64,000 nt of DNA from Piper betle (GCA_033002965.1 JAURVB010010314.1:20043-84042), one strand, 5' to 3'; counted from the first letter of the stretch, positions 1 through 12,288 are shown. The notes: generated from the sequence alone by a model not told the origin. Numbers and translations: made by a program.

Positions 1-56
1 GGAAGACTTTCAACAAGGTAGGATGAGATTGGATTTGCAAGTTATGTGAAAAGCAT

Positions 57-683
57 AGCTCTATACCACTGTTAATGACCCAGCCTAAAATGCAACATAA
101 TGAGCTAAGTCATTCCTTATAAAATAGTTAACCAAGTTAAAGATCTATAGTCTACTCCCACTTATAAAGTGGATCTTATCCAAGTAGGTATTAGATGTGG
201 GACTAAGTTGAGAGATCTTACATTTCACCCACCTTAGGAAATTTTATCCTTGAAATTCTTATATTAGGCCAGTTGCTAGCCGTAGCCCACGACATTCTTT
301 GGCCTATGACCGGTAGCCTAGTCAACATCCTGAGTCTAGCCCACCATCTAACATAAAACCAAAAGCTCTAATACGGTTTGCAACAACCCAGCCCAAAGTT
401 CAACATAATGGGCTAAATTATTTCTTCAAAGGTGGTTATCCAAGTTAAAGATCTATAGTCCATTCCCACTTATAAATAAGATCTTATCCCAATAGGTATT
501 ATATATGGGACTAAGTTAAGGGATCTCACCATCAACCCACCTTAGGAAATTTTGTCCCTGAAATTCTACACTCGTCCCATTACTAGCCTCAGCACGTCCT
601 TCTCTGCCGTGACTGGCATCCTTAACCAATGTCCCTAGTCCAGCCCACCATCTAACATGGAACCAAGTTGCTCTAATACCATT
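57..683 (-). mobile_element. Degenerate tandem TRIM array (old copies)
   Basis: This is a decayed minus-strand array of a miniature LTR retrotransposon. LTR-like units lie at 70-222 and 379-530 (153 and 152 bp), separated by short internal domains at 223-378 and 531-683 (156 and 153 bp). Each unit matches the well-preserved TRIMs at 21124-22351, 24726-25130 and 33157-33691. On the plus strand an LTR reads from a TGTAAC-like start to GATCTCACA. The tRNA-Met primer-site complement (intact form GCTCTGATACCA) survives as CTCTATACCA, CTCTAATACGG and CTCTAATACCA near 58, 366 and 671. There is no coding capacity. Many substitutions and no visible TSD indicate age. Both internal domains carry only one copy of a module that is doubled in most younger copies. 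Confidence 0.75.
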
Positions 684-1731
684 TATAATGATCCGCCCGT
701 TCTAAGCCATGAGCCAAGTGTTACTATATAAACCTATGTGTCTCATAAATTAATTTTTTATTAATTTTTAAGATTTTAAATAAATGCATGACATAAAGTT
801 TAATATAACAAATGCTTAGAATAATCTAAGCCCCATGAACCGAACCAAAATCCCACTGCTATGCAAACAATCTAGAATTACAATAATAAATAAGAAAAAA
901 ACAAAGTCAAACAACATAGTCCTCTAGCCATCTTTTTATGCTCACATAAGCGGAGGTAATTCCACGTTAGTGATAAAAATACTAAGTCATATAATTACAA
1001 GAAATAAGCTAATATATTCTACAATATTTGAATTTAACTCTTCTAGTGTCGAGCTCTTATTATGCCGGAAGGGGCGGCCACCCCATCACCTACAATCCCC
1101 TGTATGCGCTCACACACTATGTAGCTCACGACCTGTAGTTACCAATATTTACCATTTACTCACCCTCTCGGTATCACAAGTGCATAACGAGCCATCTTGA
1201 GCCATTTCGCCCTGTCACCACTTTCAGCATAGGGGCAAGTATTTAATCTCTCAAAAATTTTAAGGGTGCTGCCTTGTGTCGAACGAACTGAGTCAATTCT
1301 TTGACCCTGGTGCGCACATGGTAGAATTCAAGAAGTCGCTACATTAAATTTTTTAGAAAAGAACGTAATTGCACATAACTATATTAAATATTAACAATTT
1401 ATGTGATAACGAAAAGTCAAAAATTGACTATTAAGTTAATATGAATAACTGTCAAATCGCACTCACAACTCCCAATCCCAAAAATTTAATAAATAAAACT
1501 TATTTAAAATCATCCGTAAATTCCACTGTACTGATACACTAAAGGTAATATTTTATAATTTATAATATTGATATCTCAAAATTAATTAAATTAAATAATA
1601 TTTAATATTCGTGTTAAGATTTACATAACCCTAAATAAAATAACGTAATTACTTTCAGAATTTTACAATCTCCCTAGCATGGGAATTTTCGTTCTCGAAA
1701 ATATAATAAGGAGAAAAATTGGGGTTTTACA
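684..1731 (-). mobile_element. LTR of a Tekay-like element (family H), minus strand
   Basis: Read on the minus strand this starts TGTAAAACCCC at 1731 and ends near 684 in a degenerate form of the GGTCGTTACA end seen in the Tekay LTRs. It holds the conserved LTR blocks found elsewhere in the window: the AACTGAGTCAATTC block near 1283-1325 and the GCGGAGGTAATTCC/TTAGTGAT block near 950-985. The same family supplies 60844-61202 and probably the LTR start at 63903. Its 3' end abuts a primer site that belongs to a TRIM internal domain, so the junction at 683/684 is chimeric. No companion LTR of the same family is in place. Boundaries rest on terminal motifs and cross-copy similarity. Confidence 0.6.
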
Positions 1732-2490
1732 CCAAATGTTGAGAAAGTGAAGGAGTGAGGGTAAAGTCCATGAAGAGTTCAGTCTTCAACCTCTCTACTA
1801 TCTGAAATTATGGCCGACTCACCATCGAAGAGCAACACAATGCCGCGTTCTGTTCATGTCATGATAACGCACCTGTAACTACATTGTCCTTACCTTGCTG
1901 ATAAATGATCTCATAATCAAATCCCATCAATTCAGTGAGCCTTTTTTTGCGTGCCGCTATAGTAAATCATTGCGCAAGGAGTTATTTCAATCTACATTGA
2001 CCTGTTTTTACGGTAAAATGTTGACCTAGTAAATATGGGCGCCATTTCTAAACTCTTGAAATGGCCAACATTTCTATTTCATAGGTCCATAATCCTTGAC
2101 CTCGGCCTGATGGAATATGACTAGAAAAAGCAATTGGTTTTCCCTTTTGCATTAATACAGTCCCAATCCCATTGCCACTAGGATTATATTCTAACTCAAA
2201 AGGAATACTTAAATCTGGAAGTGCCAATTCTGGAGTAGTTGTGAAAGCTGATTTTAATGCCCTAAATGCCTCTTCTGCTTGGTCAGACCACCGAAAACCA
2301 TATTTTTTTAAAAGATTACTTAATGGGGAAGCAATCTTCACATAATCTTGTAAAAAACAACGATAATACCTTGTTAACCCAAGAAAACCATGAAGAGCTC
2401 GAATTGTCATGGGAGTGGACCACTCCACCATGGTCTGAATCTTCCTTGAATATGTTGCTACACATGTCCTCTAGACAATTTGTCCTAGGT
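1732..2490 (-). pseudogene. Reina-type chromovirus pol fragment (RT end and RNase H)
   Basis: A fragment of Ty3/Gypsy polyprotein on the minus strand. The longest open stretch, 2048-2431, begins within the RT-RNase H connection (FLGLTRYY at residues 16-23) and runs into RNase H (GIGTVLMQKGKPIAF, TYEIEMLAI). The wording of the connection and RNase H region matches the Reina lineage of chromoviruses. The usual first catalytic Asp of RNase H (DAS in relatives) is Asn here (EYNPSG, N83). Similarity to the plus-strand copy continues to 1732, opposite about 7712. Gag, protease, most of RT and integrase are missing. An LTR (2491-4022) abuts the upstream side inside RT. It is a dead fragment. Confidence 0.8.
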
Positions 2491-4022
2491 TATAACACCA
2501 ATTTGGTTCCCCTGCGAACCGAACTGGAAATGCCACCAGCGACCTAATCGTTTGCTAATAAACTTAATTAAATTAATCCAACTCTGATCTAACCTCAGCG
2601 TCTCAAGATAGAGATGCAAATATTCAATGCATGGATGAAATGATTAGGCTCTATCATGATACTTGATGAATACTATGATATATAATGCATTCAAAACAAA
2701 GCAAACTCATTAAAAGTTCAAAATAAATAACATTTTTTAAAAACAAAACAAACAGAGCCTCCCCAAAAGTACAGTAGGTACCACCGTGTCAACAACAAAC
2801 AATAGATATATGTAGCAATATAATATAAAATATTTCCAAAACATTCTTTTCTCACAATATTCACATTATAATAATTTTTATTCTTCTAAGGTGAAAGTTT
2901 GTTCAGTTCTGTTTACAATTATAATCACATGCAAAATATTTCATGGTTTTCTCACAACACACATGCGATAAAACATTCCAGTATATATATCCAAACCAAT
3001 ACTAACAGCCCATCACATCACATTGTCATTCATTGCATACGGCAAGTACATATGTGCATAGTGCATTGCTGCACCTCTGCAACCTTGACAGATCTTAGTC
3101 ATTCTTGTGCTCACTTACATATGTAATACAAAAATGACAATAACGAGTGTTACTAGTTCATAAATAACTAATAATCAAACTGGCACAAGAAACTTGACTG
3201 TCTAGTTAAATGAAATCATTCATATACTTTTGCATTAGAATCTTTCATAAGGGCACTAATGAGGAAAATCACTAAATGAGTTGTCAGCCTCAGGTTCGAT
3301 AGTGTTCCATTCTAAATCTTTAGATGCCTCAACAAATTTTCAAACTGTCCCTTACACGGGAAAATCAATTATCCGAAAGCCATCTATATCCTCTGTATCA
3401 CTCCTGAGCCTGAGCATACAAACCAAGCATTCCCAGGTAGGTGCCTTATTGTACCGATGGAAACCACAAGTCTAGGCATGCGCTGCTTTGCAGTACCTAT
3501 AATCTTTGGCAAACTCTCAGGAATGGAACGGGCCCCTCACCCATTAACAGCCCGCTTTGACCAGCACATGCCCACTCGCGGTGCATGGTAGTCTACTTTC
3601 CTTGTCTTACATCTCACTAGAAAATCTGAAAAAATTATATGTACATAGGTCTGGGTAGTGATTGTAATATAGTAAGCCTGAAGGCATCATGATCTGGATC
3701 TAAGTTTTCAAAAACTAACTCAAGGGATCTCATCCTCAAGAGCTATTAATCTAGAATTTCATACGACTAAATAGATTGCATGGAGAGGGATACGATAAAT
3801 CCACCACTCAACATGTCTACTTACCTAATAGCTCATAATCTTTACATACACATCAAAACTAAAAGCTAATGTCCACTATAATGCATTAACACATCCTATT
3901 TCACACTCACATCAAAACACTCACAATCCTATTCACAACATGAGTTTTTCTAAGTAGCATTACAATTAATTAACCATTCATATTTAATTTACTTAATTAG
4001 ATCATTAGTGTTTATTTCTGTT
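2491..4022 (-). mobile_element. LTR fragment (family F), minus strand, copy 1
   Basis: The 3' end of this LTR lies at 2491 (TATAACACCAATTTGG on the plus strand). The body is the diverged reverse complement of the plus-strand LTR at about 5440-6974; shared stretches include 2899-3126 against 6316-6549 and 3560-3960 against 5580-5860. Homology stops near 4022, where gag-like sequence begins, so the U3 side is missing. It abuts Reina pol in the same relative position as copy 2, so the LTR was already inside pol before the duplication that made both arms. Confidence 0.6.
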
Positions 4023-4344
4023 CTGTAGGTAATTATGGTATGAGATGTAGTGAGAGCTGCTGGCAGGGCAATGCAAGTTATAGCTACTTGACCTCGCTGA
4101 GATTTTTACTAGAGATAGCAATATCCAAGGCCATATCAATAAGAATAGGGAGCACAACAGAGATGTCGAATAGATGCACTAGTTGTTATGAGGGCTATGG
4201 ATGGCCAAGGTTAGGAGAACAGACCACCTTTCTATCCAAATTACCAATGTCATCATGGAGGTGAGTATGGATTAGGTATGAATGCATGTTATAGTTGCGG
4301 TCAACCAGGACATTTTGCCAAAGAATGCAAAGTAGGAACCCACA
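4023..4344 (+). pseudogene. Gag zinc-knuckle fragment
   Basis: A short relic of a retrotransposon gag gene. Read in frame, 4287-4328 encodes a complete CCHC zinc knuckle, CYSCGQPGHFAKEC, with the C-X2-C-X4-H-X4-C spacing used by retroelement nucleocapsids to bind RNA. Upstream sequence is broken by stops. Lineage cannot be fixed from this piece. It lies on the opposite strand from the LTR to its left and the same strand as the LTR end to its right, which fits a rearranged element core. Confidence 0.55.
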
Positions 4345-4700
4345 ACTATGATATCTGGTCCGCGTATCAGGACTCCCACACAGTAAGTTTTTAAAGGTGA
4401 TGCCCTGTATCGGAACTCCCACATAGTAATTTTTAAGGATGATGCCCCGTGTCGGGACTCTATCCGTTTTGTTTTAAAAATAGTTATTTTCTTTAAACTT
4501 TTTATTTGTTTGGTTTGTTTTATACGTGATTGCAAATTATAGCATGCATCTAGAACCATGATAGTGCCTAAGCATATCATCCATGCATAACTGAGGTTAA
4601 ATCTAGGTCAGCTTAACTGAATCAAGTAAATGAGTAAATGGTTTGGTCCCCGGTAGCATTTTTGGGTTGGTTCACCAATGAACCGAAACAGGCTATTACA
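4345..4700 (+). mobile_element. LTR 3'-end fragment (family F-like)
   Basis: The end of an LTR on the plus strand, matching 6640-6974 (ATCTAGAACCA, a run of T-rich sequence, then GTGAACCGAA near the end) and finishing GGCTATTACA near 4700. It contains an imperfect tandem duplication of a block of about 57 bp (roughly 4365-4478) that includes a GTGTCGGGACT motif related to the conserved block of the larger LTRs. No primer site follows. Confidence 0.5.
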
Positions 4701-6974
4701 TTAATTCACGAGATTGCCACCCATAACCCTCACCCCGACACGCCTGAAGCTCAGGTCCGAACCCACCTTCAGCCCCGCACCACTGCCTATCGACGCTGAC
4801 GAAGCCATTGGAGCTTCCTGAGTTGTCACCCCCACCATTCCTACCGCCTCCCAGCCTCTACAATGCCCCAACATTGCGCCCTTGTGCCAAGATTGTCTAC
4901 GATTTTCCCCACTAGCTGCACTGCTCTGTTGTCGCCGTGCCACCATCACTGCCCTCTTCGACCAAGGAGCATACTCCCATACTGAGTGCCATCGCTGACA
5001 CCGGGGAGGGGCCAATCGAAAAAGCCAATCTACCCCAACCGACTCACAACCGCCATCGTCGCTCTCACCACCACCCACTTTCATCAAGCTCGCCAAGCCG
5101 GTGCCGATCCATAGCCCTGATCACCTTGCTAGAGAAGTTGCCAGAAAACTGCTGAAAATAGTTAGTAGACCAAATTTGCTGGAATTTGCTGAATTTTCAC
5201 CGAATTCGTATAGCTGAACCCGATCAAACTTTAGGCACCACTGCATGCCAAATTCGAGTCTCGAACAGTACGACAAACCCTAGCCGTCCCCGATCGACGA
5301 CAACATGATGTATAATTAACTATGAACTAATAATTTAAAATTGATAATTATTAGCACAACGTTCTAGGGTTTAATTTATTGGTGTCATAAATATGTTGAT
5401 TGTAAATAAAATGAATTTATATTATATGAATTGTATTGAAATAAATATTAATGAACTAATTAAGTGAATTAAGTATGAATTGTTTATTAAATGTAATGTA
5501 ACTTTGAAAAACTCATGATGTGAATAGGACTAATTCATGTTAGTTATAATATTGGTAAATGAAATAGTTAGAGCATGTTTTATATAATTAATTGACATGA
5601 TGACCGGGATTATGAGTACTTTGATGTGAGTGTGAAATAGGATTTATGAAAGCATGGTAGCGGCATTAGCTTTTAGTTTTAATGTATAGGTACATAGTAG
5701 AAGCTCGCCACCTAGGCAGGTGGATGCAATTAGAGCTTCTTTCAGGTCTATTTAGGACTCGCAATCGCTACCTAGACCTATGTACATATAGTTTTTCAGG
5801 TTTTCCAGTGAGATGTGAGACAACGGAAAGTCGACTCACGTGCATCGCAAGCAGGCACACCTTAGTCAAAGTGGGCTTTAGATTGGTGAGCGGGACATTC
5901 CATTCCTGAGGGATCGTGCAACTCCACCTTTGTGCTCCTCAAACCCTAAGAAGTACAGAGGATTATAGGTATTGCAATGCAATACATGTGTAGACTTGTG
6001 GATCCAAAGGGTCCTGAATGCATGTGTATGAGAGTACTTCGTCTTTGTGATTAGGGCTAGGAGTGATACAAAGTATGTAGAGGGATTTAGGATAATTGAT
6101 TTTTCTGCACGGGATAGTTTGAAAATTTGCTGAGGTACCTAACGAGTGAGAATGGGACGCTGTTGAGCCAAGGGCGATGGCTTTTGATTAGTGCCCTTGT
6201 GAGAGATTCTAATATAGAAGTGTGAATGATTTCATTTAACAGGAGCATCAGTTCACTTGTGCCAAAATTTTTAGCTATTTCTGGACTAATAACACTCGTC
6301 ACTGGAATTTTCATATTATATATATAGGTGAGAACCAGAATGAATGGGCACTATTGGGACTACGGAGGAGCAGCAATGCACCATACACACATGTCCCTGT
6401 CGTATGGAATGAATGGCAATGTGGTGTGATGAATGGTAATGGTTATGGATATATGTGCTGGAATGTTTTATTGTAAGAATGTTGTGAGAAAACCATGAAA
6501 TATTTTGCATGTGATTAAAATTGTGAATAAAATTGAACAGGCTAAACAATGAAATCTAGACTCACCTCAGAAGAATAACAATGATTATAATGTGAATGTT
6601 GGGAAAAAGACAACATGTTTTGGAAATGCTCTATATTTTATTGCTACGTATATATATTGTTTGTTTTGACAATGTAGCCTCTATTACACTTTTTGGAGAG
6701 ATCTATCTGTTTTGTTTTTAAAAGATCGTTATTTTTCTTTGTACTTTTGACTAGATTTGCTTTGTTTTGAATGTGAATTACATATTATAGCATTCATCTA
6801 GAACCACAATAGTGACTAAGCATCTCATCAATGCACTAAATGCTTGCATCACCATCTTGAGATGTCGAGGTTCTATCGAGGTTGGCTTAACATAATTAAG
6901 TAAATTAGTGAATTGTTCGGTCGGTAGTGGCATTTCCGGCTTGGTTTGTGAGTGAACCGAATTGAGGTGTTACA
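4701..6974 (+). mobile_element. LTR (family F), plus strand, copy 2
   Basis: LTR-type sequence ending in GAATTGAGGTGTTACA at 6974. It has the layout seen in several large LTRs of this window: a GC-rich, coding-like block (4710-5160), an AT-rich zone (5300-5640), then a conserved 3' part shared with copy 1. The 5' boundary is unclear because an LTR-end fragment abuts at 4700. Open frames in the GC-rich block overlap on both strands and have no recognisable domain; I treat them as LTR sequence. Downstream, Reina RT codons resume at once, showing insertion inside pol. Confidence 0.55.
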
Positions 6975-9017
6975 ACCTGGCACAAATCATCTCGAGGACA
7001 GGTGTATCAACAGATTCAAGGAAGATTCAGGCCATGGTGGAGTGGCTCACTCCCAAGACAATTCAGGCACATTGTGGTTGTTAAGAGGGTATTATCGTTG
7101 TGTTATATAAGATTATGTGAAGATTGCTTCCGCTTTAAGCAATATCTTAAAAAAAGTCGGTTTTCGGTGGTCCAACCAAGCAGAAGAGGCATTTAGGGCC
7201 TTAAAATCAGCAATGTCAACTACTTTAGTGTTTGCACTTCCAGATTTTAGAATTCCTTTTGAGTTAGAATATAATGCTAGTGGCAATGGGATCATGGCTA
7301 TATTAATGCAAGAGGGAAAACCAATTGCCTTTTGTTGTCATATTCTATTAGACCAAGCTCGAGGATCATCGACCTATGAGAAAGAAAGTTTGTCATTGCT
7401 AGAGTTTAGAAATGACGCCCTTATTTATTGGGTTACCATTTACTATAAAAACAAATCATAGTAGATTGAAATACCCCCTTGATCAGTGAATTACTATTAT
7501 GGCACAGGAAATATGGCTCACCAAATTGATGGGATTTGATTATGAGGTCATTTATTGGCAAGGTAAGGAGAAGGTATTTGCAGATGTATTATCTCGACAT
7601 GAAGAAAATTCGGCACTGTGTTGCTCTTTGATGGTGAGTCGGCCATAATTTTAGATAAGGTTGTAGAATGAACTCTTCAAGGACTTTACCCTTACTCCCT
7701 AACTTTCTCAACTTTCGGCTACTTTGGACCAAAAGGGGATTTATGTTTAGCAGGGCTCACACCTTTGGTACTGAGGTCAATTAGTTGCACCAGCCTCTGA
7801 AGATCTTCACTCACTAATTTTTCCAGAGATTCACTCGACGCCAGAGGTGGGGCAACTCGGGGTTTGTGTGAACATATTTAAGGGTGAGTCGTTCCTTCTT
7901 TTGGAAGGGACTCAAAAAAGATGTGAAAAAGTTTGTGACGGATTATGATGTGTGCCAAGTCACAAATATTCTATTATTTCTCCTAATGGCTTGCTTCAAT
8001 TGTTGCCCGTCCTAGACAAGAGTTAGGCCAACATTTCAATGGATTTTGTTAAGGGATTACCACGATCAAGGGCTTGTTCATCTATTTTTTTGGTGGTGGC
8101 TCATCTGAGCAAATATGGTTACTTTATCCCATTGAGCCACCCTTTCATGACAAAACATGTGGCTGAGCAGTTTGCTCATCTTGTAGCCAAGCACTATGGA
8201 ATGCCTGAATCCATTGTCATTGATCAAGGATCTCTATTCCCTAGTGCTTTCTAAAAGGAGTTCTTTAAATTACAAGGTACTACCTAGAAAAATGAGCACT
8301 GCAGATCACCCCAGACTGATGGATAGGCTGAAGTCCTAAATTGTTGTTTGAAGACTTATTTAGGCTACTATGTGAGTTATCATCCTAAATAGTGGTCTCG
8401 ATGTTATCTTGGGCAAAATGCTATGTATTGTTGACCACCTCCCTCTGTTCCTCATTATGTGTTGGGCAGTTTGGCCATTAGTGAGGTAAAGCAATAATTA
8501 CTTGATCGGGATGAGGCCTTGCAGCTTTTAAAATTCCATCTGGCAGATGTTTAAAGTAGGATGAAGGCACATTATGATCGAGGGAGTTGCGACAAGTCAT
8601 TTCATATTAGGGATATGGTCTATTTAAAACTTCAACCACAACGGCAATCTGCATTACACTAGCCACCCCATCAAAATTTGGCAGCTCATTTCCATGGACC
8701 CTGCAAGGTGTTAGAGAAAATCGGAGTGGTTTCATATCAGTTGAATCTTCATGTTTTGAAGCTGAAAGCAATGGTTGGTATATCTACATCTCTTTTGACA
8801 TCTCTACCATGATATGCGGTTACAAAAGAGCTAGATCCTACTCCATCCCATGTGTTGGATTGTCGCAGCATTCACAATGGTGGCCGACTAGTGACAAAGC
8901 TCTTGTCTCAATGGCTGAGCTTATTGCTTGAGGATGCAACGTGTGAAAATGAATCAGTGTTGCTTAATCGCCTCACTGATTTGAACCTTGAGGTAATGGT
9001 TCTTAGGGGGAAGTAGT
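6975..9017 (+). pseudogene. Reina-type chromovirus pol (RT end, RNase H, integrase, chromodomain)
   Basis: A broken Ty3/Gypsy pol region. Order: RT tail (GVSTDSRKIQAMVEW near 6998-7040), a frameshifted RT/RNase H connection, RNase H (open 7117-7461, again EYN in place of the first Asp), zinc-binding part of integrase (FFWKGLKKDVKKFVTDYDV-C near 7905-7960), integrase core (open 8039-8254, MDFVKGLPRS then SIVIDQGSLFP), a C-terminal part with DRGSCDKSFHIRDMVYL, and a chromodomain-like tail (LLEDATCENES near 8925-8955). Wording throughout matches Reina chromoviruses. Stops and frameshifts occur in every domain, so it cannot make protein. A purine run (TTAGGGGGAAG, 9003-9013) fits the polypurine tract before the 3' LTR. 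A related, shorter copy lies inverted at 1732-2490. Confidence 0.85.
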
Positions 9018-9022
9018 TTTAG

Positions 9023-9144
9023 TGTCATTAAAAGTCTTTTATTTATTTCTTAAAATCCTCTTTATTAGACAAGCTTGGTCAATGGTCATTTTTTTAACTA
9101 AGTATTACTTGAGGGTTAAGTTATAACTAACCTGGTAGCATTTA
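9023..9144 (+). mobile_element. Reina-type LTR, left part (split by solo LTR)
   Basis: Starts TGTCATTAAAAG just after the polypurine-like tract of the Reina pol remnant, the expected place for its 3' LTR. It stops at 9144, where a 3.1-kb LTR is inserted with TSD ATTTA. The rest resumes at 12289. Confidence 0.6.
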
Positions 9145-12100
9145 TGTAAAGACCGTGGAAAAAAAGTTTAATATATTCGACTCGGGAAGAAAAGGATCGA
9201 ACGTTAGAGAATTAATATTAATTATATGTTATTCTCTACCTGATTAAGTCTACCCTGTTAAATATTTTATTCTTTACCCGGTTACCCAGTTAAAGGAATA
9301 AAATACGGGTGTTGGTGTGTTTCCACATACCCTAGCCATCATTTTATTTTATGAAGGACGTCCTCCACCCTAGCCTTCATTCGCATTATCTTCTCCTCTT
9401 CCTTACCGGCGTGGCGTGTCTTCTTCCTTGCTTAGGTATTCTTTCTACCTCCCTCTTTTTAATTTTCTTGCATGCATATTTTAAGTTGATAATAAGCTTT
9501 ATAATCGTGAGGATTAAAGTTCAAAATCAACAAGAAAGAAACTAAACATAAATTAAAGTTTAATTTGGGCTGACGAGTACCCTGTTTCAGCAAGATGGGT
9601 AAGCATAGGTGAGGTTTAGCCGGGAATCGGTGGCGACGGTCGTTCCGACGTCGAAAGATGATCCTACTCTCTTCGTCGATCAGTGTGTGGATGTTGACCT
9701 GGGGTGGTAAATGGCCAAAAACAGGGGATGCCAGCGAAAACAGAGGTGACGGCGGTGGGGAAGAAATCCGGCCATCCTGGGTGGCGACGGGTTCCAATAT
9801 GGCTGGGGAAGGTAGATACGTGGTCGAGGGTGTCTAGGTGACTACCCAATTGAAGGCAACTCGCTGGTGGTGGAGTCGCCGACGCGAGTGTGCCGCTAGG
9901 CAGGCGATGCGGGAGTTGCCGAGGCTGGAAGGCGGCCGGAGTTGGCCGGGGCGATACCGTAATGGCATGGCAAGTCTAGGTGGCGACGATTAACAGCTGT
10001 CGGATATGAATGCCAGTGGTGGCTGGAGGGCAGCTGCTGTTGGGAACAGGGGATGGCACCGGGGAAGAAGAAGAAGAAGAAGAAAATTACCTTGGGTGGC
10101 AAACTTGTAAATAATGCTTGACTCGACACAGCTCCAATTAAATAATAATACCAACTCGTAAATAACACCTGACTCGATACCGACTCGAGTTAAAAATAAT
10201 TCAAACTCGTAATAAATCTTTAAAAATAATTATTTTAATGGGTTATGGGTTAAAGTTACTAAACTAATTAATTATTGGATGAAGTCGATATGGACATAAG
10301 TAATAAAAATACGGTAATGATAAACGGTTGATAATTAATCGGCGTAATACATGCGATTAATTAAATCGGACAGTTATAAGTGGTTAATAAAATAAAGATT
10401 TTACCTTTACCTTATTAAATTTAATATTAGGTAAATAAAGTAATTATTTTAATATTAAGTGATTTTGAGTCGAAAAATTGAAAATAATTGTATTAATAAT
10501 ATTTTTGAATAATACATATTATTTTAAATAATTTAATCGATAAACTTGATTAAATAAATTACTATAAATAATAGTAGCGATAAAAAATAATGACCGTAAA
10601 CTAAATCATCAAGATCGGGGTTAAGTAATTATCATCACAAAGGAAAATTAAATACTTGTTCATTAGTAATAATTATTTTATCCATTGTTAAGTATTGATT
10701 ATGATTTAGATAATTAATTTAAAATGTGAAGTAGGACTTAAATGATTATGTCATAGGAATAATTAATTATCTCACTAAATTTGTTGATAATTTAATATTA
10801 AATATTTTTGGAAATGATACATATATTAGATATTTAGTTGCATGCATTCCTACTTGAATAAAATTATACTACATAATTTTATATTCTCGTTTTAGAATAG
10901 GATCATTGGTCGCAGCTACGAGTTCAAAATATGCAGGTTTATATAATCATTTGAAATGTTGTACTTTCCTTTATTAGCAGCCCTGGTTGGCCTGAGCCTT
11001 GATTTGACCACCATGCACTGTAACGCAATCGGGGTCAAGGAATTGACTCAGTCCGACACGGGGCCGCACCTTTAAAATTACTGTGTGTTACTATGTGTAT
11101 GTTTATAATTAATTGAATTGTTGTATTGTCCGTATAATCATTTGAAATATTATATTTCCCAAATTGGTATAATTATATGAAATTGTGCATTTGTTTTTTC
11201 CAAACTGGTAGACTTTGTCGACACCTAATCTCAGGATGAGTTGGGAGACCATGTTCTAATCCCAGAATGAACTGGAGACCATGACTAACCTCTTAAAATG
11301 AATTGGGGAACCACTTAATCTCAGAATGAACTAAAGATACCATGACTACCCTCAAAATGAATGTGGAGACCACCTAATCTCAGAATGAGTTTGGAGACAA
11401 TTTCTAATCTCAGAATGAACTAGGAGATCATGACTAACCTCAAAATGAATTAGGGGACCACTTAATCAATCTTAGAATGAGCTGCGAGACAATTTTCTAA
11501 TCTCAGAATGAACTGGGAGACCATGACTAACCTCAAAATGAATTGGGGGACCACCTAATCTCAGAATGAGCTGAGAGACAATTTTTTAATCTCAAAATGA
11601 ACTGAGAGACCATGACTAATCTCAAAATGAATTAGGGGGGACCACCTAACCTCAAAAAGAGATGGGAGACAATTTCTAATAGCAGAATTAACTGGGAGAC
11701 CAAGTTAAATCTGAAAATAAATTGGGAGACCACCGAATCTTAGAATGAGTTGGGAGATGTTTTCTAATGTCAGAATGAGCTGGGAGTCGACTTTTACTAA
11801 TCTTAGAATGACCTGAGAGACAAGTTACTAATCTCAGAATGACCTGAGGGATAATTACTCTTTACTTGTGTGATAGTAATAATAAAAATGAGTGAAATGA
11901 TAATAGGGATTATATTGACTTATTTCATTTAATTATGCGGCTTAGTGGTTTTATCACTAACGCCGAATTATCTTCGCAAGTGAACAGCTTTGAGACTAAA
12001 GAATAGAAGTGAGGTTGGTGGTTCTTTTACAAACCCAGGTATGGTGAATCGATAATAAAGTTGGACTTCCTTATTATTCTCTTGTGTTATAAATGTGGCT

Positions 12101-12283
12101 ATGGGAAACGATCCAAAACTGTGGGATGGTTATTTTAAATTTTAGAGAACATGATTTATTATTATGATTTATATTATATGTTGCAAGACTATTTGCTATA
12201 TTTAAATTCATGTTCTGGAAGGTTACATTTACATTAACTATATTGTTAAGCAACACCCAGTCCAGTTCGGGTGGGTTGTTACA
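9145..12283 (+). mobile_element. Solo LTR (family E, 3139 bp) with TSD ATTTA
   Basis: A complete LTR, TGTAAAGACC to GGGTTGTTACA, flanked by the perfect 5-bp repeat ATTTA at 9140-9144 and 12284-12288. No internal domain or second LTR is present, so this is a solo LTR left by LTR-LTR recombination. Layout: U3 with GGATCGAAC near 9195; a GC-rich leader (about 9560-10110); a long AT-rich zone (10190-10900); a conserved block with GAATTGACTCAGTCCGACAC near 11038-11057; a minisatellite (11218-11855); the CGGCTTAGTG/TCGCAAGTG block near 11940-11985; and GTGGCTATGGGAAACG near 12092. A truncated relative is at 34012-36204. Confidence 0.9.
11218..11855 (+). repeat. Minisatellite inside solo LTR E
   Basis: About a dozen imperfect units of roughly 45-55 bp built on CTAATCTCAGAATGAACTGG followed by GAGACCA, alternating with CCTCAAAATGAATTGGGG units. 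It lies between the two conserved LTR blocks, the same relative place where other LTR families of this window carry unrelated minisatellites. Confidence 0.85.
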
Positions 12284-12288
12284 ATTTA

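Noticed and set aside
9664..10168. Proline/serine-rich frames on the minus strand
   Set aside because: They lie antisense in the GC-rich leader of solo LTR E and do not recur intact in the related LTR at 34440-34990.
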